From the NCBI RefSeq assembly GCF_014193515.1, contig NZ_BLXX01000009.1, positions 62,001 to 126,000 on the forward strand: DNA of 64,000 nucleotides, read 5' to 3'. How positions within the stretch are numbered: the first letter of the stretch is position 1; each line of letters opens with the position of its first letter. This stretch comes from Geomonas silvestris. Its GTDB lineage: Bacteria > Desulfobacterota > Desulfuromonadia > Geobacterales > Geobacteraceae. The translations under genes were made by a program, and so were the position numbers. The notes beneath the pieces are model-generated. The model was given only the letters and a program-made list of their open reading frames with translations. It had not been told where the DNA came from and did no database searches. Below are positions 16,466-24,395 of the stretch, one piece after another.

Positions 16466-18028
16466 ATGAGAACCACCCTTTTTGCGACACTCCTTATGGC
16501 CGTTCTGCTCGTCTCCGGATGCGGCGGTGGCGGCGGCAACGGCGCCCTGACGGTCCCGACGGTTTCCGGCGTCGCCGCAACCGGCGCGGCCATCAAGGGG
16601 ACGGTCACCCTGAAGGACGCGGCCGGACACCAGGAGCTCAGCAAAATCACCGACTCCAAGGGCAGCTTCTCCTTCGACGTGAGCGGGCTCAGCGCACCGT
16701 TCATCCTCAAGGTGACCCCCGACGGCGGCGGGAGCGCACTCTACTCCTTCACCTCCGCGGCGGGGACCGCCAACCTGAACCCCATGGCAAACCTGGTGGT
16801 CGCCAAGGCGGCCCTGGCGTCCGGGGCTTCCGACCCGGCGACCGCCTACCAGAACGCGAGCGCCCAGACCCTGCAGGGGATCTCCGGGAGCCTCGGGCAG
16901 GCACTTACCGACGTGCGTGCCACCTTGGCCGCGCTCTTGGTGAAGTACAGCGTAGCCAAGCCCGACCCGGTCACCGGCGCCTACAATTTCGACGACATCG
17001 ACCCGATCGCCGGGAGCTACAAGGCCGACGGCACCGGGCTGGACGGCATGTTCGACAAGGCGCAGCTCACCCTGAACAACGGCCAGCTGACCGTCGTGGA
17101 CGCAGGTGTTCCCACGACCTACGACCTGCAAAACGACGTTGCCGGCTTCGCGATCTACGGAACCGTCACGGTGGACAACCTCCCCTTTGCCGGCGTCCAG
17201 GTGAGCGTCAATGACGCCACCAGCAAGCTGTGCTACGGCAACGTCCAGACCGACGCCGCAGGTGGCTACCGGATCGCCGGCGTGCCGAAGGGGAACTACA
17301 CGGTGGCGGCCGTGAAAAACGGCTACAGCTTCCAGCCCGCCACAAGCCAGGTGGGGGTAACCGGCTCGGACGTAGCGGCGCCGGTATTCAAGACCGCGCA
17401 CCCCTACAGCATCTACGGCACGGTCTCCGCCTCCAACGGGGCGGGGCTCGCCGGGGTCACCGTGACCGTGATCCGCACGGGTTTCCAGCAGGGGAAGACT
17501 GCGGTGACCGACGGCAACGGCCGCTACCTAGTAACCGGGCTCACCGACGCCACCTATACCGTCACGCCGACCCGCAGCATCGCCGCAACCGGCAGCGCGG
17601 TGGTCTTCGACGTCGTCTCCAAGACCGTGCAGCTTAGTGCTGACAGCAACTTCTCCCAAACCGATTTCCAGGCCGACGTCCCGGTCTACACGATCTCCGG
17701 GAGCGTGCGGATGCACACCGACAACTCTGCGATGGCCAACGTGGCGCTCACCCTGACCGCGCTGACCAACGGCGGAGCCGTCACCGCGGGGAGCGGCAGC
17801 ACCTTCGCGACGGTTTCCGACAAAGACGGCAACTTCACCCTGGCCGGGCTCCCCAGCGGCTACTACGCCATGGCGCCGGCTCTGACCGGCTACGAGTTCA
17901 GCCTGTTGAACGCCTCCCCCGGCGCCACCATCGGGATGTTCCAGCTAGGCGGCGCCGACCTGACCCTGCGCTTGGGGGGGTGGTCGGTCGACGAGAAGAC
18001 CGGCGGAGTGGGGGGGATCGGAAGGTGA
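16466..18028 (+). CDS. Lipoprotein with repeated carboxypeptidase-regulatory-like (prealbumin-fold) domains
   Basis: A 520-residue lipoprotein; the signal ends in LLVSGCGGGGG. Three or four beta-sandwich modules of the carboxypeptidase-regulatory/Cna-B-like type can be seen, each with a GTVT or GSVR start, a DANGxY-type turn (TDGNGRYLVTGL, SDKDGNFTLAGL) and an aromatic end (~25-110, 225-300, 310-390, 400-490). There are no heme motifs or catalytic residues. It lies between two cytochromes of cluster A on the same strand, with a hairpin before it and 117 bases before the next gene. It could be a surface scaffold or adhesin for the cytochromes; the sequence shows fold type only. Confidence 0.75.
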   Translation: MRTTLFATLLMAVLLVSGCGGGGGNGALTVPTVSGVAATGAAIKGTVTLKDAAGHQELSKITDSKGSFSFDVSGLSAPFILKVTPDGGGSALYSFTSAAGTANLNPMANLVVAKAALASGASDPATAYQNASAQTLQGISGSLGQALTDVRATLAALLVKYSVAKPDPVTGAYNFDDIDPIAGSYKADGTGLDGMFDKAQLTLNNGQLTVVDAGVPTTYDLQNDVAGFAIYGTVTVDNLPFAGVQVSVNDATSKLCYGNVQTDAAGGYRIAGVPKGNYTVAAVKNGYSFQPATSQVGVTGSDVAAPVFKTAHPYSIYGTVSASNGAGLAGVTVTVIRTGFQQGKTAVTDGNGRYLVTGLTDATYTVTPTRSIAATGSAVVFDVVSKTVQLSADSNFSQTDFQADVPVYTISGSVRMHTDNSAMANVALTLTALTNGGAVTAGSGSTFATVSDKDGNFTLAGLPSGYYAMAPALTGYEFSLLNASPGATIGMFQLGGADLTLRLGGWSVDEKTGGVGGIGR

Positions 18029-18145
18029 TAACCCTGGCGCCGGGAGGGCGCCTTGAGGTTTAGAACATAGCTGCACGGTTCGCTTATCGACCATCAGGAA
18101 AACAGGAGGGTAAACCGGGTGGAACTACAACGAGGAGGAAGACAA

Positions 18146-20809
18146 ATGAAACACAGTATGGGTAGTAAAGTGCAGTTCGTGCTGTATGGCCTGCTCATCG
18201 TCGCCCTAGCGGGCTGTGGCGCCAACAAGCTCGGTCTTGGCGGCAGCAACAACCCCGGCGGCGTCTCCGCAAAACTGGCATTCAACCAGGGTGCGGCAGG
18301 GGCCAAGGCAGCGGCGAAGACAGTTGCCGGTCTGCCGGCAGGCGTCACCCAGGTACAGGTCACCGTGACCGGTACCGGTGCCGACGGCCAGCCGATTCCG
18401 GTGGTGCGCGGGGTGTTCGGCAACGTGTCGAGCGCCACGGTAAGCGGCATCTATCCGGGCAAAGTTACCCTGGCCGTCAAGGCCTTCGTGGGTAACGCCC
18501 TCACCTACGAGGGTTTTGCCATCGGCGTTCCCGTGGCGTCCAACGCGACCAGCCACCTGAACAAGCCGATCAAGATGTACTACCCGCAGGAGAAGACCCA
18601 GGACGTGGCCTGCATCCAGTGCCACGAGACCACCCTGGACACTGACGGGCAGAACCTCGGTGCGAACTTCAAACAGTCTGCTCACTACACCGTGCACGGC
18701 TACACCCAGGTCCCGAAAAACGGGGCAACGGATGTCGGCTGCGCCGGCTGCCACGGCACCTCGCACAACGACCCGGTCCCCTCCACCAGCGGCCGCTGCT
18801 TCGAGTGCCACGGCCCGGTGCTGGCGCCGAGCCACAAGGGTAACGCTACCCTCATCGTGGACAACAACTGCAAAAACTGCCACTACCCGCACAACGTCGA
18901 GACCTTCGTCTCCGGCCGTTGCGTCGCCTGCCACTCCGTGGGCCAGGACGCCACCGCCGAGGGGAGCTACGTCAACGACAACAACGGCGTGCGCTCCATC
19001 ACCAACGAGTTCAGCAAGTGGTCGCACCACGTAACCGGTGTAACCCTGAACGACGCCCACTGCGCCGCCTGCCACCTGGAAGGCAAAGTGAACGCCGACG
19101 GCGAGGTGGTGGTCGACACCACCAAGCACATGGCTGACGCCAAAACCCACCTGCGTAACGCCGACACCGACGCCGACATGCAGTGGGATCCGGCAAACCC
19201 CAGCTTCACCACCATGGATAACTTCTGCCTCTCCTGCCACGACGCCAACGGCGCTACTTCCGCAGGGAGCCAGGCTATCCAGGCTGCCATCAACGCCAAG
19301 GGGATCAACGCCGAAGGGAAGCTCGCCTCCGCCAGCAACCCGTTTGGTGACACCATCTCCAACCAGTACGACAAGATGGAGCGTCCGGCCGTCGTCGACG
19401 CAGCCGGCCAGTTCGCTACCGGCAACACCTCGCACCACGCCGTCCTCGGCAAGCGCTACTCCGGCCGTACCCGCGCCGCTGTCGCACGTCAGATCGCGAG
19501 CCCGGCTACCTTCGCTGCCAACTCCTCGGCTACCCTGCCGGGCGCACGCAGCACCATCTACGACGCAGGCAAGTTCCAGTCCGACTACGTGACCCTGGCC
19601 GACGCAGCTGGCGAGCCGGCTGGCCGCAACGGCGGCACCACCCTGGGCGACGACTCCACCCTGCACTGCGGCGACTGCCACACCGTCGGCCAGTACCGTC
19701 AGGCTGACGTCGGCTCCCGCTACAACAAGGCCGTCATCGGCGCCCACGGCTCCAACAACGAGTACCTGCTGCGCAACAACGCCGGTACCGACGCTCGCCA
19801 CATGGGCGTTCAGACCAGCACCAGCGCAACCGCTGCGGTTCTCGGCTACGGCACCAACCCGTACCTGGTCTGCTACAACTGCCACGCCTTCAACACCTAC
19901 GGCGTCCCCGGTGCAACCGGCATCGGCGGCGTAAACCACATCGGTGAGTACTCGCAGACCAACCGCTGCAACGGTCCGCAGAACACCATCTTCGGCAACA
20001 TGACCGGCGAAGCACGTCTGCGCTCCATCGTGACCCAGACCAGCTCCACCAGCTTCGGCAAGCAGAGCGCAACCTTCAGCAACGCCTTCGGCATCCAGTG
20101 CGCTAACTGCCACAACTCCGGCATCTCCGCCAACAACATCTTCGGCGGCATCCACGGCTCCAAAGATGCCACCTACACCGACGGCATGGGCAACACCGTG
20201 AAGCACCAGCGCTTCCTGCCGGGTCTGGGCAACGTGATGTACGTCCCGGGCACCCTGGGCGGCTTCACTGGCGGCACCACCGCCACCTTCAACTCCTACT
20301 CCGGTAACCGCGACGGCGTCAAGTTCGGCAACATGACCGGTCAGACCTTTACCCTGCTGCCGGTACGCGGCGTGGTTGCCGGTACCACCACCAGCACCAC
20401 GACCACCGTCGACGGCGTGACCGTACCGGTCACCAACGCCTACGGCTACACCGCCACCACCATCAAGACCGGTTCCTACCAGTACGTGACCGGTGGCGTC
20501 AGCAGCGACCTGAACTGGGAGCAGAAGTCCGTTCAGCCGATCTCCGGCCAGTTCGACTTCGGTGCCCAGGCGATGGGCTGCTACACCCTGGGAAGTGGTA
20601 ACGGCGCCTCCAGGAACAACTCCGCCTACCAAAAGGTGGGTGTGCCGGGCACCCCGGTCGCGGCTGCCGGCATCCAGGCAGGGCAGAAAGGCCCGGATGG
20701 CACCACCAACGTGTTCGATAACTGGGGTGGCTGCGACGACCACGACGCTCAGCAAGCCGGCGGCGACCACCGTCAGTTCCGCAAGGTGCTGCGTAAGGTA
20801 ACCTACTAA
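18146..20809 (+). CDS. Ten-heme c-type cytochrome lipoprotein
   Basis: An 887-residue exported cytochrome. The start at 18146 follows GAGGAGGAAG; the signal ends in VALAGCG. After an N-terminal module shared with the 10327 protein (VTGTGADGQPIPVVRG), ten CxxCH motifs are spread over ~600 residues: CIQCH, CAGCH, CFECH, CKNCH, CVACH, CAACH, CLSCH, CGDCH, CYNCH and CANCH. Wide spacing in the second half leaves ~220 residues at the C-terminus without heme, rich in Gly, Thr and Ser, suggesting a surface-exposed beta domain. The gene ends cluster A and is closed by a strong terminator. Probable surface electron-transfer protein; no substrate can be assigned. Confidence 0.88.
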   Translation: MKHSMGSKVQFVLYGLLIVALAGCGANKLGLGGSNNPGGVSAKLAFNQGAAGAKAAAKTVAGLPAGVTQVQVTVTGTGADGQPIPVVRGVFGNVSSATVSGIYPGKVTLAVKAFVGNALTYEGFAIGVPVASNATSHLNKPIKMYYPQEKTQDVACIQCHETTLDTDGQNLGANFKQSAHYTVHGYTQVPKNGATDVGCAGCHGTSHNDPVPSTSGRCFECHGPVLAPSHKGNATLIVDNNCKNCHYPHNVETFVSGRCVACHSVGQDATAEGSYVNDNNGVRSITNEFSKWSHHVTGVTLNDAHCAACHLEGKVNADGEVVVDTTKHMADAKTHLRNADTDADMQWDPANPSFTTMDNFCLSCHDANGATSAGSQAIQAAINAKGINAEGKLASASNPFGDTISNQYDKMERPAVVDAAGQFATGNTSHHAVLGKRYSGRTRAAVARQIASPATFAANSSATLPGARSTIYDAGKFQSDYVTLADAAGEPAGRNGGTTLGDDSTLHCGDCHTVGQYRQADVGSRYNKAVIGAHGSNNEYLLRNNAGTDARHMGVQTSTSATAAVLGYGTNPYLVCYNCHAFNTYGVPGATGIGGVNHIGEYSQTNRCNGPQNTIFGNMTGEARLRSIVTQTSSTSFGKQSATFSNAFGIQCANCHNSGISANNIFGGIHGSKDATYTDGMGNTVKHQRFLPGLGNVMYVPGTLGGFTGGTTATFNSYSGNRDGVKFGNMTGQTFTLLPVRGVVAGTTTSTTTTVDGVTVPVTNAYGYTATTIKTGSYQYVTGGVSSDLNWEQKSVQPISGQFDFGAQAMGCYTLGSGNGASRNNSAYQKVGVPGTPVAAAGIQAGQKGPDGTTNVFDNWGGCDDHDAQQAGGDHRQFRKVLRKVTY

Positions 20810-20857
20810 CCTGGCTTTGGGTGGAGAGGCATCCCCTCTCCACTTGGACCTGCAATG

Positions 20858-20887
20858 GGCCGGCGCCTCAAGCGCCGGCCTTTTTTT
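20858..20887 (+). terminator. Intrinsic terminator of cluster A
   Basis: Stem GGCCGGCGC / GCGCCGGCC with loop CTCAA and a T7 tract. A second hairpin (GTGGAGAGG...CCTCTCCAC) lies just before it at 20821-20843. Confidence 0.9.
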
Positions 20888-21031
20888 AAACGGCAGCTCC
20901 ACGACGGGCGTGTTACCGTTTCGGGGAGCTCCGCCAGGATGTGACGGGTCTTTACTCGCGCGGCTTGGGAACCCTCCCGGAGAGCCGCGCCTCATCGCTG
21001 GGTCCTTGTAGACCCACCAAAAGGAGACATC

Positions 21032-21508
21032 ATGAGAAAAGAATTGTTTTTTGGAGTGCTGGGGTGCCTCGTCCTGGGTGCCGTTGCCGGCCAGGCCGCC
21101 GAGAAGTGGGACAAGAACAGCTACACCGACAAGGCCATCCGCTCCGGCTACTACGACGCCTCGAGCATCAAGTCCAAAGCCGGCGTGGTGAGCTGGACCG
21201 AACGCTACGTCCTCACCCCGGAAGGGATCGAGTACGTCAATGCCGAGCTCTCCAAGTATCCGGTATGCAAGGAAAAGATCGCCAAGGACGGGAAGGTGGT
21301 CGAGTACCAGCTGGACTACGAGGTGAAGAACAACAAGCAGTACCGCGGGACTGCCAAGCGCTACTACAACAAGGCCAACAAGGTGGTCTGCACCGACAAG
21401 GAGACCGGCACGGACTTCAATACCGGGTGGCGCACCATCGAGCGTTACTCGCCGATCCAGCAGGCCCAGTACGACCTGGTCACCAAGTACAAGGTGAAGT
21501 TCCAGTAG
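21032..21508 (+). CDS. Small secreted protein of unknown function
   Basis: A 158-residue protein with a signal peptide (MRKELFFGVLGCLVLGAVAG, cut near GQAAEKW). The mature part is charged, Lys- and Tyr-rich, has two cysteines about 40 residues apart that could form a disulfide, and resembles the surface-adhesin-E-like small beta proteins of Gram-negative envelopes only in general shape. The start has a strong AAGGAGA site. It stands alone between two terminators downstream of cytochrome cluster A. I do not recognise a function. Confidence 0.7.
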   Translation: MRKELFFGVLGCLVLGAVAGQAAEKWDKNSYTDKAIRSGYYDASSIKSKAGVVSWTERYVLTPEGIEYVNAELSKYPVCKEKIAKDGKVVEYQLDYEVKNNKQYRGTAKRYYNKANKVVCTDKETGTDFNTGWRTIERYSPIQQAQYDLVTKYKVKFQ

Positions 21509-21550
21509 CGTCCTTTTTCAATTCGGTTTCCGATGCCTCCGGTGCCTGCA

Positions 21551-21592
21551 AAAACCTCCCGGTTTTCCTGCAGTGTTCCCGGAGGTTTTTTT
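21551..21592 (+). terminator. Intrinsic terminator
   Basis: AAAACCTCC pairs with GGAGGTTTT around a ~21-base loop with weaker inner pairing, followed by a T7 tract. Confidence 0.75.
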
Positions 21593-21678
21593 GTCGCTGG
21601 CGGCCACCCTTTGCCGCAAAGAGAGGGCCCGTGCAGGTTGACTATGACAATCCCACTTTTTTTAGTTAGAATGCCGCC

Positions 21679-22239
21679 ATGATAAAGATCATGGTCTGTG
21701 CCATCCTGCTGGCCTCCCCGCTGCCGCTATTGGCTGCCGGGCTGGACACGCCGGTCCTCTCTCCGCCTCTGGCCACCGCTCGCTTCTTCGATCCGGAGCG
21801 ACTGTTGACCACCGCGGGGATCCGGTACCAGGCGGCGGGGGCGCTCACCCTGGAGCCGGAATTGGGCCTTGGCTATCGGGCGCTGGAGCGCGACCTGCAG
21901 GGGGGCGCCGCGGAGGAGATCCACAAGGTGCACGCCCAGGCCGGCTGGCGCCTCTCGCTGGCCGATACGCTCTACCTTTCGGCCGCCGCCAAGCTTCCGG
22001 TCTACTCGTACCTGCGCTCGGGCAGCTACTGGGGGCAGAGCCTGGGGAGCCGCCAGGAGTACGACCTGGTGCACTCGCTGCGCGAGACACCGGCCTGGAC
22101 CGGGGAGATGGGGGTGCACCTGGGAAGCCGCGCCGACCTCACGCTCTACTACGACCAGGCCCCGGTGCCGGGCGCGCTGACCGGGCTGCACCAGCAGGAA
22201 GAGCGGATCGGCACCCGGATCATCTGGCGCTTCGAGTAG
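21679..22239 (+). CDS. Small outer-membrane beta-barrel-like protein
   Basis: A 186-residue exported protein. A short signal peptide (IMVCAILLASPLPLLAAG) precedes alternating strands with aromatic girdle residues (GIRYQAAGALTLEPELGLGY, TLYLSAAAKLPVYSYL), ending in a strand RIIWRFE with an aromatic next to the C-terminus, as expected for an outer-membrane barrel of eight or so strands. No known family signature stands out. It has its own upstream region with TTGACT at 21638 but no convincing -10 element. Role unknown. Confidence 0.65.
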   Translation: MIKIMVCAILLASPLPLLAAGLDTPVLSPPLATARFFDPERLLTTAGIRYQAAGALTLEPELGLGYRALERDLQGGAAEEIHKVHAQAGWRLSLADTLYLSAAAKLPVYSYLRSGSYWGQSLGSRQEYDLVHSLRETPAWTGEMGVHLGSRADLTLYYDQAPVPGALTGLHQQEERIGTRIIWRFE

Positions 22240-22265
22240 CGCTGGGGGGCTTGCCGGAGCGCCCC

Positions 22266-22293
22266 TTGTAGCAGTGACGGAATCTGCTACTCT
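22266..22293 (+). promoter_or_regulatory. Promoter with overlapping inverted repeat
   Basis: TTGTAG (22266-22271), 16 bases, TACTCT (22288-22293). The inverted repeat GTAGCAG-N9-CTGCTAC (22268-22290) covers the whole core promoter, which fits an operator. It serves the 68-residue gene at 22332. Confidence 0.4.
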
Positions 22294-22331
22294 AGTCCAG
22301 TTGCACGACTGACTGCTCCGGAGTAACCGTC

Positions 22332-22538
22332 ATGATACTGCGCGTCGTCTATACCAGTGGAGAGACAGGCCTGGTCAAGGCGGCCGACCTCGACGTACTG
22401 ATCAAGGAAGAGAAGATCGTGGCGTTTTGCCGGGCCGACGGCTGGGTGCGCATCGGCTTCGACCCGATCCGCCACCTCGAGCGCCCCTACAACAGCCCTG
22501 GCAGGCGCTGGGCCGACCTCTCCCAGGGGAAGAAGTAA
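22332..22538 (+). CDS. 68-residue orphan protein, paralogue of 33154-33360
   Basis: A small cytoplasmic protein of 68 residues with no signal peptide. It shares the core EEKIVAFCRADGWVRIGFDP with its paralogue's EKKIVAFLRADGWVQIGKDP, followed in both by IR, and both end with a PGxRW motif. Both are exactly 68 residues and both stand alone behind their own promoter. The conserved RADGWV and DPIR pieces suggest a compact fold that may bind a ligand or partner, but I do not recognise the family. GGAG eight bases before the ATG supports the start. Confidence 0.7.
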   Translation: MILRVVYTSGETGLVKAADLDVLIKEEKIVAFCRADGWVRIGFDPIRHLERPYNSPGRRWADLSQGKK

Positions 22539-22673
22539 CCTCCCCCCAACGCATCCGCTCCCCGCACACCGAAAACCTTTCCGTCCCCCCACCTGCGGAC
22601 GCCGCACGCGCGCCTCCGGCGGACCGCACGCCGGCGCCTACAACCTGAACGCCCCCCCAGCCTCACAATCCCC

Positions 22674-22701
22674 TTGACTCTCCTCGTGCTTTCGCTATGC
22701 T
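22674..22701 (+). promoter_or_regulatory. Sigma-70-like promoter of glpK
   Basis: TTGACT (22674-22679), 16-base spacer, TATGCT (22696-22701), 64 bases upstream of the glpK start. Confidence 0.6.
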
Positions 22702-22765
22702 CGGCCCGATTGTCACCGTTTACCGGCTCATGAGGCCGGCTTTCGAGCGGAACAAAGGGGGGGAC

Positions 22766-24259
22766 ATGGCCTACCTGCTTGCCATCGATCAAGGCACCAC
22801 CAGCAGCAGAGTCACGCTCTACACGGAACGGGGAGAGCCCCTGGGGAGCGCCGGGCGCCCGCTCACCCAGCACTTCCCGCAGCCCGGCTGGGTGGAGCAC
22901 GACCCGGAGGAAATCTGGCTCGGGGTCGTGGAGTGCCTGAGGGAGGTCCTCGGCGCCGCCTCGCTCTCCCTCGCCGAGGTGGCCGGCATCGGTATCACCA
23001 ACCAGCGCGAAACCACGGTGCTCTGGGAGCGCTCCACCGGGCGCCCCCTGCACCGGGCCATCGTCTGGCAGGACCGGCGCACCGCGAGCCGCACCGCAGC
23101 TCTGCGCGAGGCGGGACACGAGGCGCTGGTCCGGAAAAAGACCGGGTTACTGCTCGATCCCTACTTCTCGGCCAGCAAGCTCGGCTGGCTTCTGGACGAA
23201 CTCCCGGGTGTGCGCGAGCGGGCGCTGCGGGGCGAGATCTGCTTCGGCACTGTCGATTCCTGGCTCATCTACCGGCTGACCGGCGGGCGCTCCCTGGTAA
23301 CCGACCTCTCCAACGCGAGCCGCACCCTTCTTTTCAACATCCAGACGCTGTCCTGGGACGACGAGCTCCTCGAGCTTTTCGGCGTGCCGAGGAGCCTGCT
23401 CCCGGAGGTGCTCCCGAGTACCGCCTGCTTCGGGTGCACCGATCCCGCTCTCTTCGGGGCCGAGGTCCCGATCACCGGGGTGGCCGGCGACCAGCAGGCG
23501 GCCCTCTTCGGCCAGGGGTGCCACCAGCCGGGGCTCGCCAAGGTCACCTACGGCACCGGCGCCTTCGTGGTCTTGAACTGCGGCACCTGCAGCGAGCCGG
23601 GGGACGGGGTGTTGACCACCATCGCCTGGCAGCTCCCGGGGGAGCCGGTCTGCTACGCGCTGGAGGGATCCATCTTCATCGCCGGAGCCGCGGTGCAGTG
23701 GCTGGTCGAGGGGCTGGGGCTCCTGAAAAGCCCGTCCGAGGTGGAGGCGCTGGCGCGCAGCGTTCCCGACAGCGGCGGCGTCTACTTCGTGCCGGCGCTC
23801 TCGGGGCTGGGGACCCCCTACTGGGACCCGCAGGCGCGCGGCGTGATCGCGGGGCTTACCCGGGGGAGCAGTGCCGGCCACCTGGCGCGCGCCGCCCTGG
23901 AGGCGATCGCCTTCCAGACCGTCGACGCGATCCGGGCCATGGAGCGCTCGAGCGGGCTCGTGCTGCGCGAGCTGCGTGCCGACGGGGGGGCCGCCGCGAA
24001 CAACCTGCTCCTGGAGCTGCAGGCCGACTTTTTGAACGCGCCGGTGCTGCGGCCGCGCTCCACCGAGGGGACCTCGCTGGGCGCGGCACTTCTGGCCGGC
24101 ATCGGCGCGGGGGTGGTCGACCCTGCGCGGGCCGGGGCGGACTGGGAGATGGACCGGGAGTTTCGACCCCAGCTGGCGCAACGGGAGCGCGAGCGGCTCT
24201 ACCGCGGCTGGGGGAGGGCGGTCAGGCTGTCACTTGGATGGGAAGAAGAGGCAGGGTAA
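22766..24259 (+). CDS. glpK: Glycerol kinase
   Basis: A 497-residue FGGY-family kinase that phosphorylates glycerol with ATP to sn-glycerol 3-phosphate in the cytoplasm. The N-terminal ATPase motif AIDQGTTSSR, the glycerol-binding ITNQRETTVLW segment, WQDRRT, and the second-domain GLGTPYWDP and ADGGAAANN motifs are all present. Length matches GlpK. The ATG at 22766 is used because a purine-rich GGGGGGG lies just before it and the family start MAYLLAIDQG follows. With glpD about 2.5 kb downstream on the same strand it completes a glycerol-to-dihydroxyacetone-phosphate route; no glpF facilitator or glpR is visible in the window. A hybrid histidine kinase lies between the two on the opposite strand. 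Confidence 0.95.
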   Translation: MAYLLAIDQGTTSSRVTLYTERGEPLGSAGRPLTQHFPQPGWVEHDPEEIWLGVVECLREVLGAASLSLAEVAGIGITNQRETTVLWERSTGRPLHRAIVWQDRRTASRTAALREAGHEALVRKKTGLLLDPYFSASKLGWLLDELPGVRERALRGEICFGTVDSWLIYRLTGGRSLVTDLSNASRTLLFNIQTLSWDDELLELFGVPRSLLPEVLPSTACFGCTDPALFGAEVPITGVAGDQQAALFGQGCHQPGLAKVTYGTGAFVVLNCGTCSEPGDGVLTTIAWQLPGEPVCYALEGSIFIAGAAVQWLVEGLGLLKSPSEVEALARSVPDSGGVYFVPALSGLGTPYWDPQARGVIAGLTRGSSAGHLARAALEAIAFQTVDAIRAMERSSGLVLRELRADGGAAANNLLLELQADFLNAPVLRPRSTEGTSLGAALLAGIGAGVVDPARAGADWEMDREFRPQLAQRERERLYRGWGRAVRLSLGWEEEAG

Positions 24260-24395
24260 GGCTAAGGTTGAGGTTGAGAAAAAACCTCGATGTGCGGACG
24301 GAAGATGGGAAGGCTTAATTGGCCGCCTGGGCCGGACACCGGCAGGTGAAGAATAGTATGACGCGAGGCGCCGTGAGGTGTTTCTCAATATTACC

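Noticed and set aside
18206..20995. 929-residue minus-strand frame opposite the 10-heme cytochrome
   Set aside because: Shadow of the cytochrome gene; Val/Gly/Ala-rich without domains, and the plus strand has signal peptide and ten heme motifs.
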